DNA of 54,027 nucleotides from Protofrankia sp963555915 (GTDB lineage: Bacteria > Actinomycetota > Actinomycetes > Frankiales > Frankiaceae). The stretch covers positions 1 through 54,027 of the forward strand of contig NZ_CAUVXL010000066.1 in NCBI RefSeq assembly GCF_963555915.1. Reading direction: 5' to 3'. The notes beneath the pieces were generated by a model. The model was not told the DNA's origin, ran no database searches, and saw only the letters and a program-made list of their open reading frames with translations. The number at the start of each line of letters is the position of its first letter. Positions within the stretch are counted from its first letter, which is position 1. This document shows, piece by piece, positions 25,858-34,906 of the stretch. The translations under genes were made by a program, and so were the position numbers.

Positions 25858-26021
25858 TACGCGTCGCCAGTAGTACGCGTCGCCGATCACCACGCTGCGG
25901 GCGCAGGCGCCGGGTAGTTCGGAGCGTTATCCGGCTACGCGGCGCTTGTGCCGCAATTCCGGACGGTAACGGGCGGATGCGGTGAAAAGCGCGCGGTAGG
26001 ACTCCTGCTACGGTCCACCCG
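25858..26021. repeat. Short tandem repeat after hpnG-ispH
   Basis: AGTAGTACGCGTCGCC occurs twice in tandem (about 25854-25885) at the stop codon of the preceding gene. The rest of this 164-bp spacer has no clear SD for the next gene. Confidence 0.5.
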
Positions 26022-28241
26022 ATGCGTCAGGTATCGACCGATACGGTGCTGGCTGAGCGGGGCGATCAGCAGCGGCTCGATTATCAGGAGCTCCCCGGTG
26101 CGGTTTCCGGGACGCCCGGCCCCGCATCGTCGTCGCGGGGCCGGGCGTCCCGGCTTGCGGTGTCCGTATCCGGGCCGCGTCTGGCCGTGTTCGCCCTCGG
26201 CACGTTGTCGTTCACCGCGAGCGTGGTGCTGCAGGAGACGCTGTTCCGCCATGGTTCGGGTGACGCGGATGAGGCCGCCTACGTGCTCCAGGCCCGGATG
26301 CTGCTGCATGGGCGGCTGACCCTCGACCAGAACCTGGTGGACCCGTTCTTCCGCCCCTGGCTGACCGGCGTCCACAACGGACGGGTCTTCACCAAGTACC
26401 TGCCCGGGTGGCCGGCGATGCTGGCCGTGTCCCAGTTGCTGTTCGGGACGATGGTCCTTGCTCCCGCGCTGGTGGCCGCAGCCTGGGTGGTTGCAACCTA
26501 CCGGCTGGCCCGCGAACTGTTCGATGATGTGGCGACAGCACTCACATCCGCGGCCTTCCTCGCGTTGTCGCCGCTGGTCCTCCTGCACACGGCTCTGCCG
26601 ATGGCCTATGCGTTCACCGCCGCCGCGCTGACCGCCGCGATGGCCGCGCTGCTGCGTGGCACCCGCATCGGCGCCCGCCGGTCGTTGGTGGCCGCCGGTG
26701 CGGCGTTCGGCCTCGCCGCCATGGCCCGCCCGTTCGACGCGGTGCTGGTGGCCGTCGTAGGGGTCCTGTTCGTGACGGCCCGGTTCGTGAGGGCCCGGTT
26801 CGCGACGGCCCGGTTCGCGACTGCCGGGCAACGCCCGCGGCCGGTCGCGGCGATGCTGCGGGACCTCGGGTGGGTCGGGCTCGGGGGGCTACCGTTCGTC
26901 GTGGCGGTGGCCGCCTTCTGCCGGCACGTGACCGGTTCGATGCGGACGTTGCCGCTTGCCGCCTCCGATCCGTTGGACCGCTTCGGTTTCGGTGAGCGGC
27001 GGATGCTGCCGTCCGAACCGACGTTCGCCTTTACCGGGCATGTCGCGCTCGACGCGCTGCGGGAGACTCTTGCCGCCGCCCCGGGCTGGCTGTTCGGTGG
27101 GACGGCGCTGGTCGTCCTCGCCGGGGTCGGGCTCCTCGCGGGCCTTGCGGCGGGGGGGCGGCGCGCCGGGCATCTGCTGCTCGCCATCACCGCGCTGGGG
27201 GTCTTCGCCGCCTACTTCTTCTGGTGGGGTAGTGCCATGGCGGTTCCGAGCCTTCGCAACGGCCTCGGTCCGCATTACCACATGGTGGCGCTGTCGCCTG
27301 TCGTCATCCTCGCCGGCAGCGGCGCGTGCCTGCTGTGGCGGGCGGTGCCCGGGCGGCTCCCGCGGCCGGTCGCAATCCCGGTGGCGGGCGTCTGCGGGCT
27401 GGCGCTGGTGGCTGTGACCGCCGTCGGGGTGCCCGCGAAGGTCAACGTACAACGCTATGTCAACGCGGTCGACGGGTACGTACTCGATCTCATCCCGGAC
27501 AATTTTGATGGGCCGGCGGTCGTCATCGTCACCCCACCGACGCCGAGCCGCTACACACAGGTTCCATACCAGTTTCTACGCAACAGCCCGGACCTGTCGG
27601 ACCAGGTGCTGTACGCGGCCGACCTCGGCGCGGCCGACGGGCAGCTCGCCGAGAGGATGCCGGGCCGCCGGCTGTACCAGCTCCGCCCCGACGAGGTGAT
27701 CGAGGCGGAGAAGCCGTGGAGTTTCCGGGGCTCCTTCGTCGAACTCCGCCCGGTCGAGGGAAAGAAGATCGAGGTTCGGGCGTCTGCGTCGGTCCCGGCG
27801 AACATGCGCTACGCATCGTTCTACCTGCGCATCGGCGAGCAGACGGTGACCAGCCCGCTGCCCGTCACGGGAGCCGCGGGCACCGCGGCGAGCGTCGTCG
27901 CGACCGTGGACGGAGCCCGCGCGCTCGTCACGGTGGCATCGCCGGTGGGCGGCTCGGCCATGCAGGCCTCGGTGCCGCCGACCTCGGTGCAGGAGTTCAG
28001 TTTCGCGGGCGCTGTGCTGCCGGCGCAGCTGACCGTCGGCCTGGCCGCGGGGACGACGCCGGACCTCACCGGGGCCTGGCGCTGGGAGGAGCGCATTCCC
28101 CTGGAGCGACGCGCAGACGGGGTGCTGGTCGCGTTGGGTCCCGGGCCGGGCTGGCGGCTGGTCCCCGGCCGCTACGACAACGCCTGGGTACCGGCCACCG
28201 TGACGGGGACTCTCGGCGTCACGCTCGCACCGCGACGCTGA
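26022..28241 (+). CDS. GT-C-like polytopic membrane glycosyltransferase-family protein
   Basis: A 739-residue inner-membrane protein. The first segment (LAVFALGTLSFTASVVL) is followed by HGSGDADEAAYVLQARMLLHG, an acidic first-loop pattern like the D/E metal-binding site of GT-C (PMT/ArnT-like) enzymes, and then RVFTKYLPGWPAM. About ten more membrane segments follow, then a soluble C-terminal beta-rich domain of about 270 residues. GT-C enzymes use polyprenyl-phosphate sugars on the outer face. The position between hpnG-ispH and hpnH suggests sugar transfer to a hopanoid side chain or envelope component, but this is inference. In-frame ARFATARFATA repeats occur near residue 255. The start is uncertain. 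Confidence 0.65.
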   Translation: MRQVSTDTVLAERGDQQRLDYQELPGAVSGTPGPASSSRGRASRLAVSVSGPRLAVFALGTLSFTASVVLQETLFRHGSGDADEAAYVLQARMLLHGRLTLDQNLVDPFFRPWLTGVHNGRVFTKYLPGWPAMLAVSQLLFGTMVLAPALVAAAWVVATYRLARELFDDVATALTSAAFLALSPLVLLHTALPMAYAFTAAALTAAMAALLRGTRIGARRSLVAAGAAFGLAAMARPFDAVLVAVVGVLFVTARFVRARFATARFATAGQRPRPVAAMLRDLGWVGLGGLPFVVAVAAFCRHVTGSMRTLPLAASDPLDRFGFGERRMLPSEPTFAFTGHVALDALRETLAAAPGWLFGGTALVVLAGVGLLAGLAAGGRRAGHLLLAITALGVFAAYFFWWGSAMAVPSLRNGLGPHYHMVALSPVVILAGSGACLLWRAVPGRLPRPVAIPVAGVCGLALVAVTAVGVPAKVNVQRYVNAVDGYVLDLIPDNFDGPAVVIVTPPTPSRYTQVPYQFLRNSPDLSDQVLYAADLGAADGQLAERMPGRRLYQLRPDEVIEAEKPWSFRGSFVELRPVEGKKIEVRASASVPANMRYASFYLRIGEQTVTSPLPVTGAAGTAASVVATVDGARALVTVASPVGGSAMQASVPPTSVQEFSFAGAVLPAQLTVGLAAGTTPDLTGAWRWEERIPLERRADGVLVALGPGPGWRLVPGRYDNAWVPATVTGTLGVTLAPRR

Positions 28242-28280
28242 GCACCGTGACCCTGAGCACCGTGACGCCTGGGTACATGA

Positions 28281-30557
28281 TCAAATCAGTGCGGGCTGCT
28301 CGGCATACAGTTCGCGGATGATCGACAGGTCGAACATCTTTCTGGCGGCGGCGGGGGCGGCGCTGTCCGCCAGCACCCGCACATTGGCCTCGATCAGGGC
28401 GTCAGTCATCGTGAACAATCCGTTGCGATGTGTGTCCGCACTCTCGACAAGGGTGCTCAGTCGCCTGTTCCTGGCCACCTGCTCGTCGATGTCGAGCCCC
28501 GACGACCGGGCATAGACTTCGGCGAATAGCCGCGGGCCGAGCATCGGGTCGGCCAGGTCGTCCTTCCAGCCGTGGATTTCGGCGGCCAGGAACGCCTTGA
28601 CCTTCTGCCTCGACCTGACCACCGTGTCCGCGCTCACCACGTACACGTTGGACACCAGCTGGTAGCCGTGGTCGGCAAGCAGGAACGTCGAGGTGGCGAC
28701 GCCCTGGCGGGCGAAGGCAGCCGGGGCGTCGATCACCGACGACAGTGCCCCGTCGACCTGGCGCTCCGCGACTGCCCGCAGATGGTCGGGCGTGATGACC
28801 TGGGTGACGGCCGTCTCCGCCACTCCCACGGCGGCCAGGAACGACGTCCAGACGGCTGTGCTGCCCGCCGCCATCCCGATCTTCATACCGGTCATGTCCT
28901 GCGGTGTTCTGATCGGCTTGTCAGCAAGCGAGACGATGGCCCAGGGCGACTTCTGTCGCTGTGTGCCGATTACCCGCAGCCGTGCGCCGTTGGCGATTTC
29001 CTTCGGAAGGGTGTCCGGCGCGATAACCCCGACGAATGCCGCACCGGAAGCCACCGACGCCACCACGGTTCGGGCCCGCGACCCACCGTCATGGAATTCG
29101 GTACGGGTGAACCCTGCGTGGCGGTAATAACCGTTGTGGTCGGCGATGAAGGAGCCGGCGAACTCGACGTCGGGCTTTCCCGGGAGCCAGAACGCGAGCG
29201 GACCCAGGTCCACCGTCTGTGGTGCGGGGGTGGCCGGCCGGCCGATCCGGCGGGCAGCCCAGGCCGCCGATCCGGCGCCGGCGCCCAGACCGGCGACGGC
29301 GACGGCGGCGAGCAGCAGGCCCCGCCGGGACGCCCGTGCCTTGCCCGGGCGCGCGGCCTTCCCGGAACCGTTCGCGGCCTGCCGCGCGTCCGGACCGACC
29401 CATACCGGCTGTTCGATCGTGGCCGGGTCGATGTCGGGCTGTGATCGTGGCCGGCGTGGCCTCGGCACTCCGGAGGTCAGGACCTCCAGGCCGACGGTGT
29501 CGAGGTCATCGCCATCCTGCTCGCCGATGGCGGTCCCACCGGCGACGTTGGCGACGTTGGCGACGCCGGTGACGTTGGCAACCATGGTCGGTGCCTCGTA
29601 GAACGCGTTCGACGTCGGCCAGGCGTTCGGGCTCGCCACCGGTAGCGCTTCCCGGGGCATGTCCGGTAGGGCTGCCTGTGGGGCTACCGGAACCGGGGCC
29701 GGTCGTGCGGGCGGTTCTGTCGCCGGCGCCGAGACGACGGCCTGTAGTTGGCGGCGAATCCGTTCCGTCGTGGGCCGAGCGGACGGATCCTTGGCCAGAA
29801 TCGGTTGGAGTATCGAAAAGGTCCGGGCTGCGCGCATCGGCGCGCTCGGCCCTTCGTAGACGACCGCGTGCATGGTCGCGAAGGTGGTATCCCGACCAAA
29901 CGGGGAGACGCCTTCCGCCGCATGCAGCAGGGTCGTCGCGAGCGAGAAAAGATCGCTGGCCGGACCGGCCTCATCCCCGCGGATACGTTCTGGAGCCATA
30001 TAGGCGGGTGTGCCGACCACGCCCCCGGCCGCGGTGATCCGGTGATCGGTCTCGTAGGCCGCGACGCCGAAGTCCGCGAGTTTGACGGTACCGTCAGCGG
30101 TGATCAGGACGTTCGACGGTTTGACGTCGCGGTGCAGAACTCCTTTGCGGTGTCCGTGCACGAGCGCGTCCAGCAGCGCGATACCGATCCGGGCGACCTC
30201 GGGCTCGTCCAGCGCACCGTCCTGCGCGATCACCGCCGCCAACGAACGTCCTGGGACCAGATCCATCACGATCCACTGCGCACCGTGGTCCTCGACCAGG
30301 TCGTACACGGTGACCACATGGGGATGGGCACCGAGCCGGGCGGCGTTGCGCGCTTCGCGGCGGGCACGTTCGATCAGCAGTTCGCGGTCCTGGGCCGAGA
30401 GGTTGTCAGGAATGCGGATCTCCTTGAGGGCACGTTCGACACCGGTGCCGGTGTCGACGGCCCGCCAGACCGTCCCCATCCCGCCCGAGCCGAGCCGTTC
30501 GACCAGCCGGAACCGCCCGCCGATCAGGTGCGTGACCGTGTGCCCGCTTCGCGTCAT
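28281..30557 (-). CDS. Ser/Thr protein kinase with extracytoplasmic NMT1/THI5-like binding domain
   Basis: A 758-residue single-pass receptor kinase. The kinase domain (about 10-270) has GSGGMGTVWRA, the catalytic HRDVKPSN, DFG in LADFGVAA and GTPAYMAPE, so it should be active. A Pro-rich linker with NVANVANVAGG repeats leads to one membrane helix (GLLLAAVAVAGLGAGAGSAAW, about 420-445). The outer 310 residues resemble SsuA/NMT1/THI5 periplasmic binding proteins (DHNGYYRHAGF, GMKIGMAAGSTAVWTSFLAAVGV, DGALSSVIDAPAAF). A sensor for a small extracellular ligand is implied. No ABC permease or ATPase is nearby. It is convergent with the membrane glycosyltransferase. Met at 30578 is an alternative start. 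Confidence 0.85.
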   Translation of the reverse strand: MTRSGHTVTHLIGGRFRLVERLGSGGMGTVWRAVDTGTGVERALKEIRIPDNLSAQDRELLIERARREARNAARLGAHPHVVTVYDLVEDHGAQWIVMDLVPGRSLAAVIAQDGALDEPEVARIGIALLDALVHGHRKGVLHRDVKPSNVLITADGTVKLADFGVAAYETDHRITAAGGVVGTPAYMAPERIRGDEAGPASDLFSLATTLLHAAEGVSPFGRDTTFATMHAVVYEGPSAPMRAARTFSILQPILAKDPSARPTTERIRRQLQAVVSAPATEPPARPAPVPVAPQAALPDMPREALPVASPNAWPTSNAFYEAPTMVANVTGVANVANVAGGTAIGEQDGDDLDTVGLEVLTSGVPRPRRPRSQPDIDPATIEQPVWVGPDARQAANGSGKAARPGKARASRRGLLLAAVAVAGLGAGAGSAAWAARRIGRPATPAPQTVDLGPLAFWLPGKPDVEFAGSFIADHNGYYRHAGFTRTEFHDGGSRARTVVASVASGAAFVGVIAPDTLPKEIANGARLRVIGTQRQKSPWAIVSLADKPIRTPQDMTGMKIGMAAGSTAVWTSFLAAVGVAETAVTQVITPDHLRAVAERQVDGALSSVIDAPAAFARQGVATSTFLLADHGYQLVSNVYVVSADTVVRSRQKVKAFLAAEIHGWKDDLADPMLGPRLFAEVYARSSGLDIDEQVARNRRLSTLVESADTHRNGLFTMTDALIEANVRVLADSAAPAAARKMFDLSIIRELYAEQPALI

Positions 30558-30578
30558 ACGCCCGCCTTCAGCCTGCAA

Positions 30579-31289
30579 CGCGTGCCCAACCCCATGTGAC
30601 CTCCGCGCTGCTGCCCACTGTCTTTTTCGCCGATGTTAGGCGTCGCCGGGGACAGCCATTGGTTGGCCGGTTCGGGACTCACCCGTCAGGTCTACACACA
30701 ATCGCCGCTCGGTTTGCCGCGGGGTCGGTCATACCCGGCCTGATGTCGCGGATTTGGCGAACCTGGGCGGCCTGGGAATGGCCTGCGTCACTCCTGGCGG
30801 GGTTGCGAAGGCCAGACCGTTGCTACCACGGCGCGCGCCTGGGGCCGATGTCCAGCTTATGGCGGGCGATGTGACGTTCGTCCAACACCGGCGGCGCAAC
30901 GCCGACCGGCGGTGGAACGCAGGACCAATGCCTGCCGGGCATGTCCCCGTCAGGCCCGGGTGGCGCCACCGTGGGCCGGGCCTGGTCGGGCCGCGGCTGG
31001 GGGTCGCTGGGCCTGCCGGTCCGGTGCCGTCGCCCTGTGGTGATCGTTTACTTCCCGCTGTCCGGATCCCGACACGGCTCCGTCCGGATTTCTGGTCTAA
31101 AACTCCGACTAGGTCGCTGACCTGCGGTGACGGATGTCCAATGCGGGTCGGGGCCGGCCGGGTAGGACGGGGAGAAGTGGCCGATCCAACGTTCTCGACG
31201 AACATACAAGCTGTACGTACACCCTGTATGTTGTCGAGATGGAGCGGCCGTCCGGCCGCACGACGTCGACGCCGAAGGGCGGTATTGCC
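30579..31289. other. 711-bp non-coding region upstream of hpnH
   Basis: No gene could be supported on either strand; the open frames are compositional. The right end carries an operator-like inverted repeat (31201-31232). Confidence 0.5.
31201..31232. promoter_or_regulatory. TetR-type operator candidate upstream of hpnH
   Basis: AACATACA (31201-31208) and TGTATGTT (31225-31232) are perfect inverted arms separated by 16 nt that include the inner palindrome GTACGTAC. The ACATACA/TGTATGT form is like AcrR/TetR operators. It ends 57 bp before the hpnH start. The TetR encoded just downstream of hpnH is an obvious candidate to bind it, by inference. Confidence 0.5.
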
Positions 31290-32294
31290 GTGGCGGTGGA
31301 GTGGCGGTACTCGTTGCGGATCGGGATGTACCTGGCCAAGCAGAAGGTGCTGCGTCGTAAGCACTTTCCGCTTGTTCTCGAACTTGAGCCGTTGTTCGCC
31401 TGCAATCTGTCATGCACCGGTTGCGGCAAGATTCAGCACCCTGCGTCCGTACTCAAGCAGCGGATGAGCGTCGAGGACGCCATGGCCGCGGTGGAGGAGT
31501 GCGGCGCACCGGTGGTCGCGATCGCCGGTGGTGAACCGCTGATGCACCCGCAGCTCGACGAGATCGTCCGTCAGCTCATCGCCCGCAAGAAGTTTGTCCT
31601 GCTGTGCACTAACGGGCTGTTGCTCCGCAAGAAGATGGCGAAGTTCACACCGTCGCCCTACTTCACCTTCATCGTCCACATCGACGGGCTGCGCGAGCGG
31701 CACGACACGGTGGTGGAGAAGGCGGGCACGTTCGACGAGGCGATCGAGGCGATCGCCGCGGCCAAGGCAGCCGGCTTCCGGGTGGGCACCAACTCCACCT
31801 TCTTCAACAACGACAGCCCGCAGGACGTGATCGACGTTCTGTCCTACCTCAACGACGAGGTCAAGGTCGACCAGATCCAGCTCTCGCCCGCCTACGCGTA
31901 TGAGAAGGCGCCCGACCAGGAGCACTTCCTCGGCGTCTCGCAGACCCGCGAGTTGTTCGCCAAGGTCTTCGGTGACGGCCGGCGCGAGAAGTGGCGGCTT
32001 AACCACTCGCCGATCTTCCTGGACTTCCTGGAGGGCAAGCGCGATCTTTCGTGTACGGCCTGGGGTATCCCGAGTTACTCGCTGTTCGGCTGGCAGAAGC
32101 CGTGCTACCTGATGAGCGACGGCTACGTGTCGTCCTACAAGGAGCTGGTGGAGACCACTGACTGGGACGCCTACGGTCGGGGTAAGGACCCCCGCTGCGC
32201 CAACTGCATGGCTCACTGCGGGTACGAGACCTCCGCGGTGCTTGCCACCACGTCGTCGTTGAAGGAGTCCCTGCGGGCCATGCGCAGCGTCTGA
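31290..32294 (+). CDS. hpnH: Hopanoid C-35 radical SAM enzyme HpnH (adenosylhopane synthase)
   Basis: A 334-residue radical SAM protein that joins a 5'-deoxyadenosyl radical to diploptene to form adenosylhopane, the first step of extended hopanoids. The [4Fe-4S] Cys triad is CNLSCTGCGKI in the HpnH-specific context LVLELEPLFACNLSCTGCG; AGGEPLMHP is the GGE SAM motif. C-terminal Cys residues (CANCMAHCG) are also typical. GTG at 31290 is chosen because HpnH proteins start MAV..R; an in-frame ATG at 31239 is possible. It is separated from the hpnC-hpnG operon by two other genes and has its own promoter region with an operator-like dyad. Confidence 0.94.
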   Translation: MAVEWRYSLRIGMYLAKQKVLRRKHFPLVLELEPLFACNLSCTGCGKIQHPASVLKQRMSVEDAMAAVEECGAPVVAIAGGEPLMHPQLDEIVRQLIARKKFVLLCTNGLLLRKKMAKFTPSPYFTFIVHIDGLRERHDTVVEKAGTFDEAIEAIAAAKAAGFRVGTNSTFFNNDSPQDVIDVLSYLNDEVKVDQIQLSPAYAYEKAPDQEHFLGVSQTRELFAKVFGDGRREKWRLNHSPIFLDFLEGKRDLSCTAWGIPSYSLFGWQKPCYLMSDGYVSSYKELVETTDWDAYGRGKDPRCANCMAHCGYETSAVLATTSSLKESLRAMRSV

Positions 32295-32390
32295 GGCGCG
32301 AGGCGCGATACCTGCGCGTTCCGTTTCAGGGACGGCTCGTCCCCTACCGCCTGGCACTACCGCCTGGCACTACCGCCACCGCTTGGCACC

Positions 32391-32433
32391 ACGTTGCGAG
32401 CCGGCCACCTCGACGGTGGCCGGCTCGCAACGT
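32391..32433. terminator. Strong bidirectional terminator between hpnH and tetR
   Basis: A perfect 19-bp stem (32391-32409 with 32415-32433, ACGTTGCGAG... / ...CTCGCAACGT) and a 5-nt loop TCGAC. It lies between the convergent hpnH and tetR genes. Just before it, CTACCGCCTGGCA repeats in tandem (about 32344-32380). Confidence 0.8.
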
Positions 32434-32455
32434 TCTCGCTACCTTCTTGTTTTCG

Positions 32456-33070
32456 TTACTTTTTCGCTTCCAGGCCGACGAGTAGCCGATCGAGAACCTC
32501 GCCGGCCTCACGTCGGACTTTCGCGGGTTCCGAGGCCCGGCCGATCAACAGGCTCGCCTCGGACAGGACGGCCGCCAACACCCGGGTGAGGGGCGCGACC
32601 GGCAGCGGGTCGATCCGCCCGTCGTCGATCGCCTTGCTCAGCCATTCAGCGAGCAGGCGGTAGCCGTGCCGTTCGACCAGGACGTCCCACGCGTCGTGGC
32701 CGAGTACCGCCGGGCCGTCGACCAGCACGATACGTTGGAAGTCGCTGTCGGTGCAGATGTCGAGAAAAGACTGGAAGCCGGTTCGCAGTTGCTCCCAGGC
32801 GTCGGTGGCCGGCTCGTCCGTGGCGCGCTTGAGCTCGGTGGTGACGAGCTGTTCGGCGACCTCGAGGGCGACCTGTTCCATCACCGCGCCGAAGAGATCA
32901 GCCTTGTCGCGAAAGTGATGATAAAGCGCCCCACGCGTCACCTGCGCGTCGGCCACGATCTCCTCGGTGCCGGTCGCCGCGTACCCCTGGGTCCCGAATC
33001 GGTGCCGCGCGGCGGCGAGGAGAACCTCTCGGGTGGCGGCGGGGTGCTCGCTTCCGCGGATCCTGCTCAT
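32456..33070 (-). CDS. TetR-family transcriptional regulator
   Basis: A 204-residue repressor with a typical TetR helix-turn-helix: REVLLAAARHRFGTQGYAAT then EEIVADAQVTRGALYHHFRDKADLF. The C-terminal domain carries LVDGPAVLGHDAWDVLVERHG, a pattern seen in the TetR_C subfamily of actinobacteria. Candidate targets are hpnH (operator-like dyad at 31201-31232) and the divergent thioesterase gene. The ATG at 33070 and an in-frame GTG at 33088 are both possible, as neither has a strong SD. Confidence 0.88.
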   Translation of the reverse strand: MSRIRGSEHPAATREVLLAAARHRFGTQGYAATGTEEIVADAQVTRGALYHHFRDKADLFGAVMEQVALEVAEQLVTTELKRATDEPATDAWEQLRTGFQSFLDICTDSDFQRIVLVDGPAVLGHDAWDVLVERHGYRLLAEWLSKAIDDGRIDPLPVAPLTRVLAAVLSEASLLIGRASEPAKVRREAGEVLDRLLVGLEAKK

Positions 33071-33253
33071 TCGCTGATTATGTTGCACTCAGTCTTCTAG
33101 TGGGCTTGTTCGGTGACGGAAATGTCCATAACTATACCTGGTTGCCCGGGCCGCCGTAGCCGTAGCCGTGGCCCGTGTGAGGCGCTGACCACAAAAAGCG
33201 ACCGACAATAAGGGTGCGGCATCGCAGGGCTGGGGCGCTTTAATCTAGCGACC

Positions 33254-33814
33254 ATGACTACGACTGAGCCGCGCCCACCGGCTGTTGAGTGGGGCGAGCC
33301 CCGCAGTAAGACAATCACCTGGCATGATCCAATGATCACTGCTGCGATGGGGCGGACCATGAGCGGTCTTGACTTCCTCCTGGCGATGCGTGACGGCGTG
33401 GTCCCACCCCCGCCGATCGCCATGCATTTTGATTTCGGGATCGGTGCGGTTGCCGAGGGGGACGTTGTTTTTCACTGTGCCCCGGACGAATCCGCATACA
33501 ACCCGATTGGCATGATACATGGCGGTCTTGTCTGCACTCTCCTGGATACGGTCACGGGCTGTTCCGTGCACACCACGTTGCCAGCCGGGTTCGGATACAC
33601 CTCCATTGAGATCAAGGTCAACTATCTGCGGCCGATCCAGGTGGTTGACGGTCGCCCGAGCGGCCTGACCGCGCACGGCTGGGTCGTCCGACCTGGTCGC
33701 CGCATTGTCTTCGCAGAGGGGGATGTCTGCGGCGCCGACGGCAGGAAACTCGCCACCGCGAGCAGCACCTGCCTGGTGTTTCCGCTTGAGGGCGCGGCCC
33801 CGCCGCCGGCCTGA
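33254..33814 (+). CDS. PaaI-type hotdog-fold thioesterase
   Basis: A 186-residue acyl-CoA thioesterase-like protein. The hotdog-fold active-site stretch NPIGMIHGGLVCTLLDTVTG holds the conserved HGG and the downstream Asp, and IEIKVNYLRPI is the central strand. No SD is visible. TAATCT about 9 bp before the ATG could serve as a -10 box for a leaderless transcript. It is divergent from the TetR gene with a 183-bp spacer. The substrate is unknown. Confidence 0.8.
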   Translation: MTTTEPRPPAVEWGEPRSKTITWHDPMITAAMGRTMSGLDFLLAMRDGVVPPPPIAMHFDFGIGAVAEGDVVFHCAPDESAYNPIGMIHGGLVCTLLDTVTGCSVHTTLPAGFGYTSIEIKVNYLRPIQVVDGRPSGLTAHGWVVRPGRRIVFAEGDVCGADGRKLATASSTCLVFPLEGAAPPPA

Positions 33815-33838
33815 CGGCCGTGGGCATCGCACCGCCGC

Positions 33839-34906
33839 TCACCAGCGGGCGACCATGGTTCGGCCCGTGTTCAGAGCCTGGCGGAGTGCGACCGCGTCGG
33901 GTGCCAGTGCGCTGATCAGAACCCCCGGCCCGGCCAGGGGGAGCAGGGCGAAGGTGTCCGTGACCGCCGGGGCGGTCCCGAGCCCGTCCGGCCCGGGGCC
34001 CGCGATCAGCAGCGAACCGGTCACGCGGGCGCCACCGAGGACAGCCGGCCCGTCAAGGCCGGGCATACCCGGATCGAGGCACAGCTCCTGGCGCAGGAGC
34101 GGGCGCAGCATCCCGCTGCGACCTTCTCGGTTGTGGCCCTCCCGGTTGTGGCCCTCCCGGTTGTGGCCCTCCCGGTTGTGGCCCTCCCGGTTGTGGCCGT
34201 TGCGTCCCTGTCCCTGTCCCTCGACGTCGACGTCGACGTCGACGTGCAGTGCGCAGGAGATCGAGCCCGCTGGTTCACCGAAACGTCCGAGGACGATTTC
34301 CTCCCGCCACAGCAGCCGGGCGGTTGACGCCAGCCGGATGCGCGCCCGCATGTGGTGGCGGCAGCCGCGGGCGGCCACGGTCGGTTCGGGCAGGTACGCG
34401 AGCGCCGCATCCGGCCCCACGTCGGCGCGTACGTCGAACAACGACGGCGGGTCCGCACGGTTCCCATGGCCGCTCTCGTTCTCATCGCTGCTACCGCAGT
34501 GGTCCCCGCGGCCGGGTAGGGCCACGGTTGCAGCCACCGTGCGCAGCACCAACGCCACCCCGGCTCCTACGCTGATGTCGAGCCGCAGCCGGTCACCGGC
34601 CAGCGGACCGGCCGCCGCATTCACCAGATGGACGGTCGCAGTCGGTAGGTACCCGTGCGGGAGGGCATCGGAGCCGCAGCTGCTGTCCGTCGTGCCGGTG
34701 CGGCGCAGCACCAGCGGTACCTGTGACCGCAGCTCGCTCACCCGGATCCCGCCGTCCGGTGTCGGATCGACCTGGACGGCCGCGTGTGCGCTGATCGACG
34801 TCCGGCCGGTGCGGTCGCTCGTGGCTGTCGCCTCCAACGTGTTCAGATCCGTCTGCCTGGACCTGGACCTGGAGGCGGAGTCGGCCCCGGCGCCGGTCGT
34901 GGACAT
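33839..34906 (-). CDS. ureD: Urease accessory protein UreD
   Basis: A 355-residue UreD/UreH-type accessory protein, which with UreF and UreG forms the complex that delivers nickel to apo-urease. Family segments: RTGTTDSSCGSDALPHGYLPTATVHLVNAAAGPLAGDRLRL and the C-terminal LPLAGPGVLISALAPDAVALRQAL. It carries an in-frame minisatellite, five copies of a 15-bp unit (34129-34203), giving NREGH x5, next to a VDVDVDV run. This insert of about 30 residues is absent from normal UreD. The start (ATG 34906, or GTG 34921) lies inside the end of ureG, an overlap of 64-79 bp. Confidence 0.85.
   Translation of the reverse strand: MSTTGAGADSASRSRSRQTDLNTLEATATSDRTGRTSISAHAAVQVDPTPDGGIRVSELRSQVPLVLRRTGTTDSSCGSDALPHGYLPTATVHLVNAAAGPLAGDRLRLDISVGAGVALVLRTVAATVALPGRGDHCGSSDENESGHGNRADPPSLFDVRADVGPDAALAYLPEPTVAARGCRHHMRARIRLASTARLLWREEIVLGRFGEPAGSISCALHVDVDVDVEGQGQGRNGHNREGHNREGHNREGHNREGHNREGRSGMLRPLLRQELCLDPGMPGLDGPAVLGGARVTGSLLIAGPGPDGLGTAPAVTDTFALLPLAGPGVLISALAPDAVALRQALNTGRTMVARW

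Noticed and set aside
30754..31289. Gene candidates in the spacer before hpnH
   Set aside because: All frames are rich in Arg/Pro/Gly without motifs; the operator-like dyad lies inside them.
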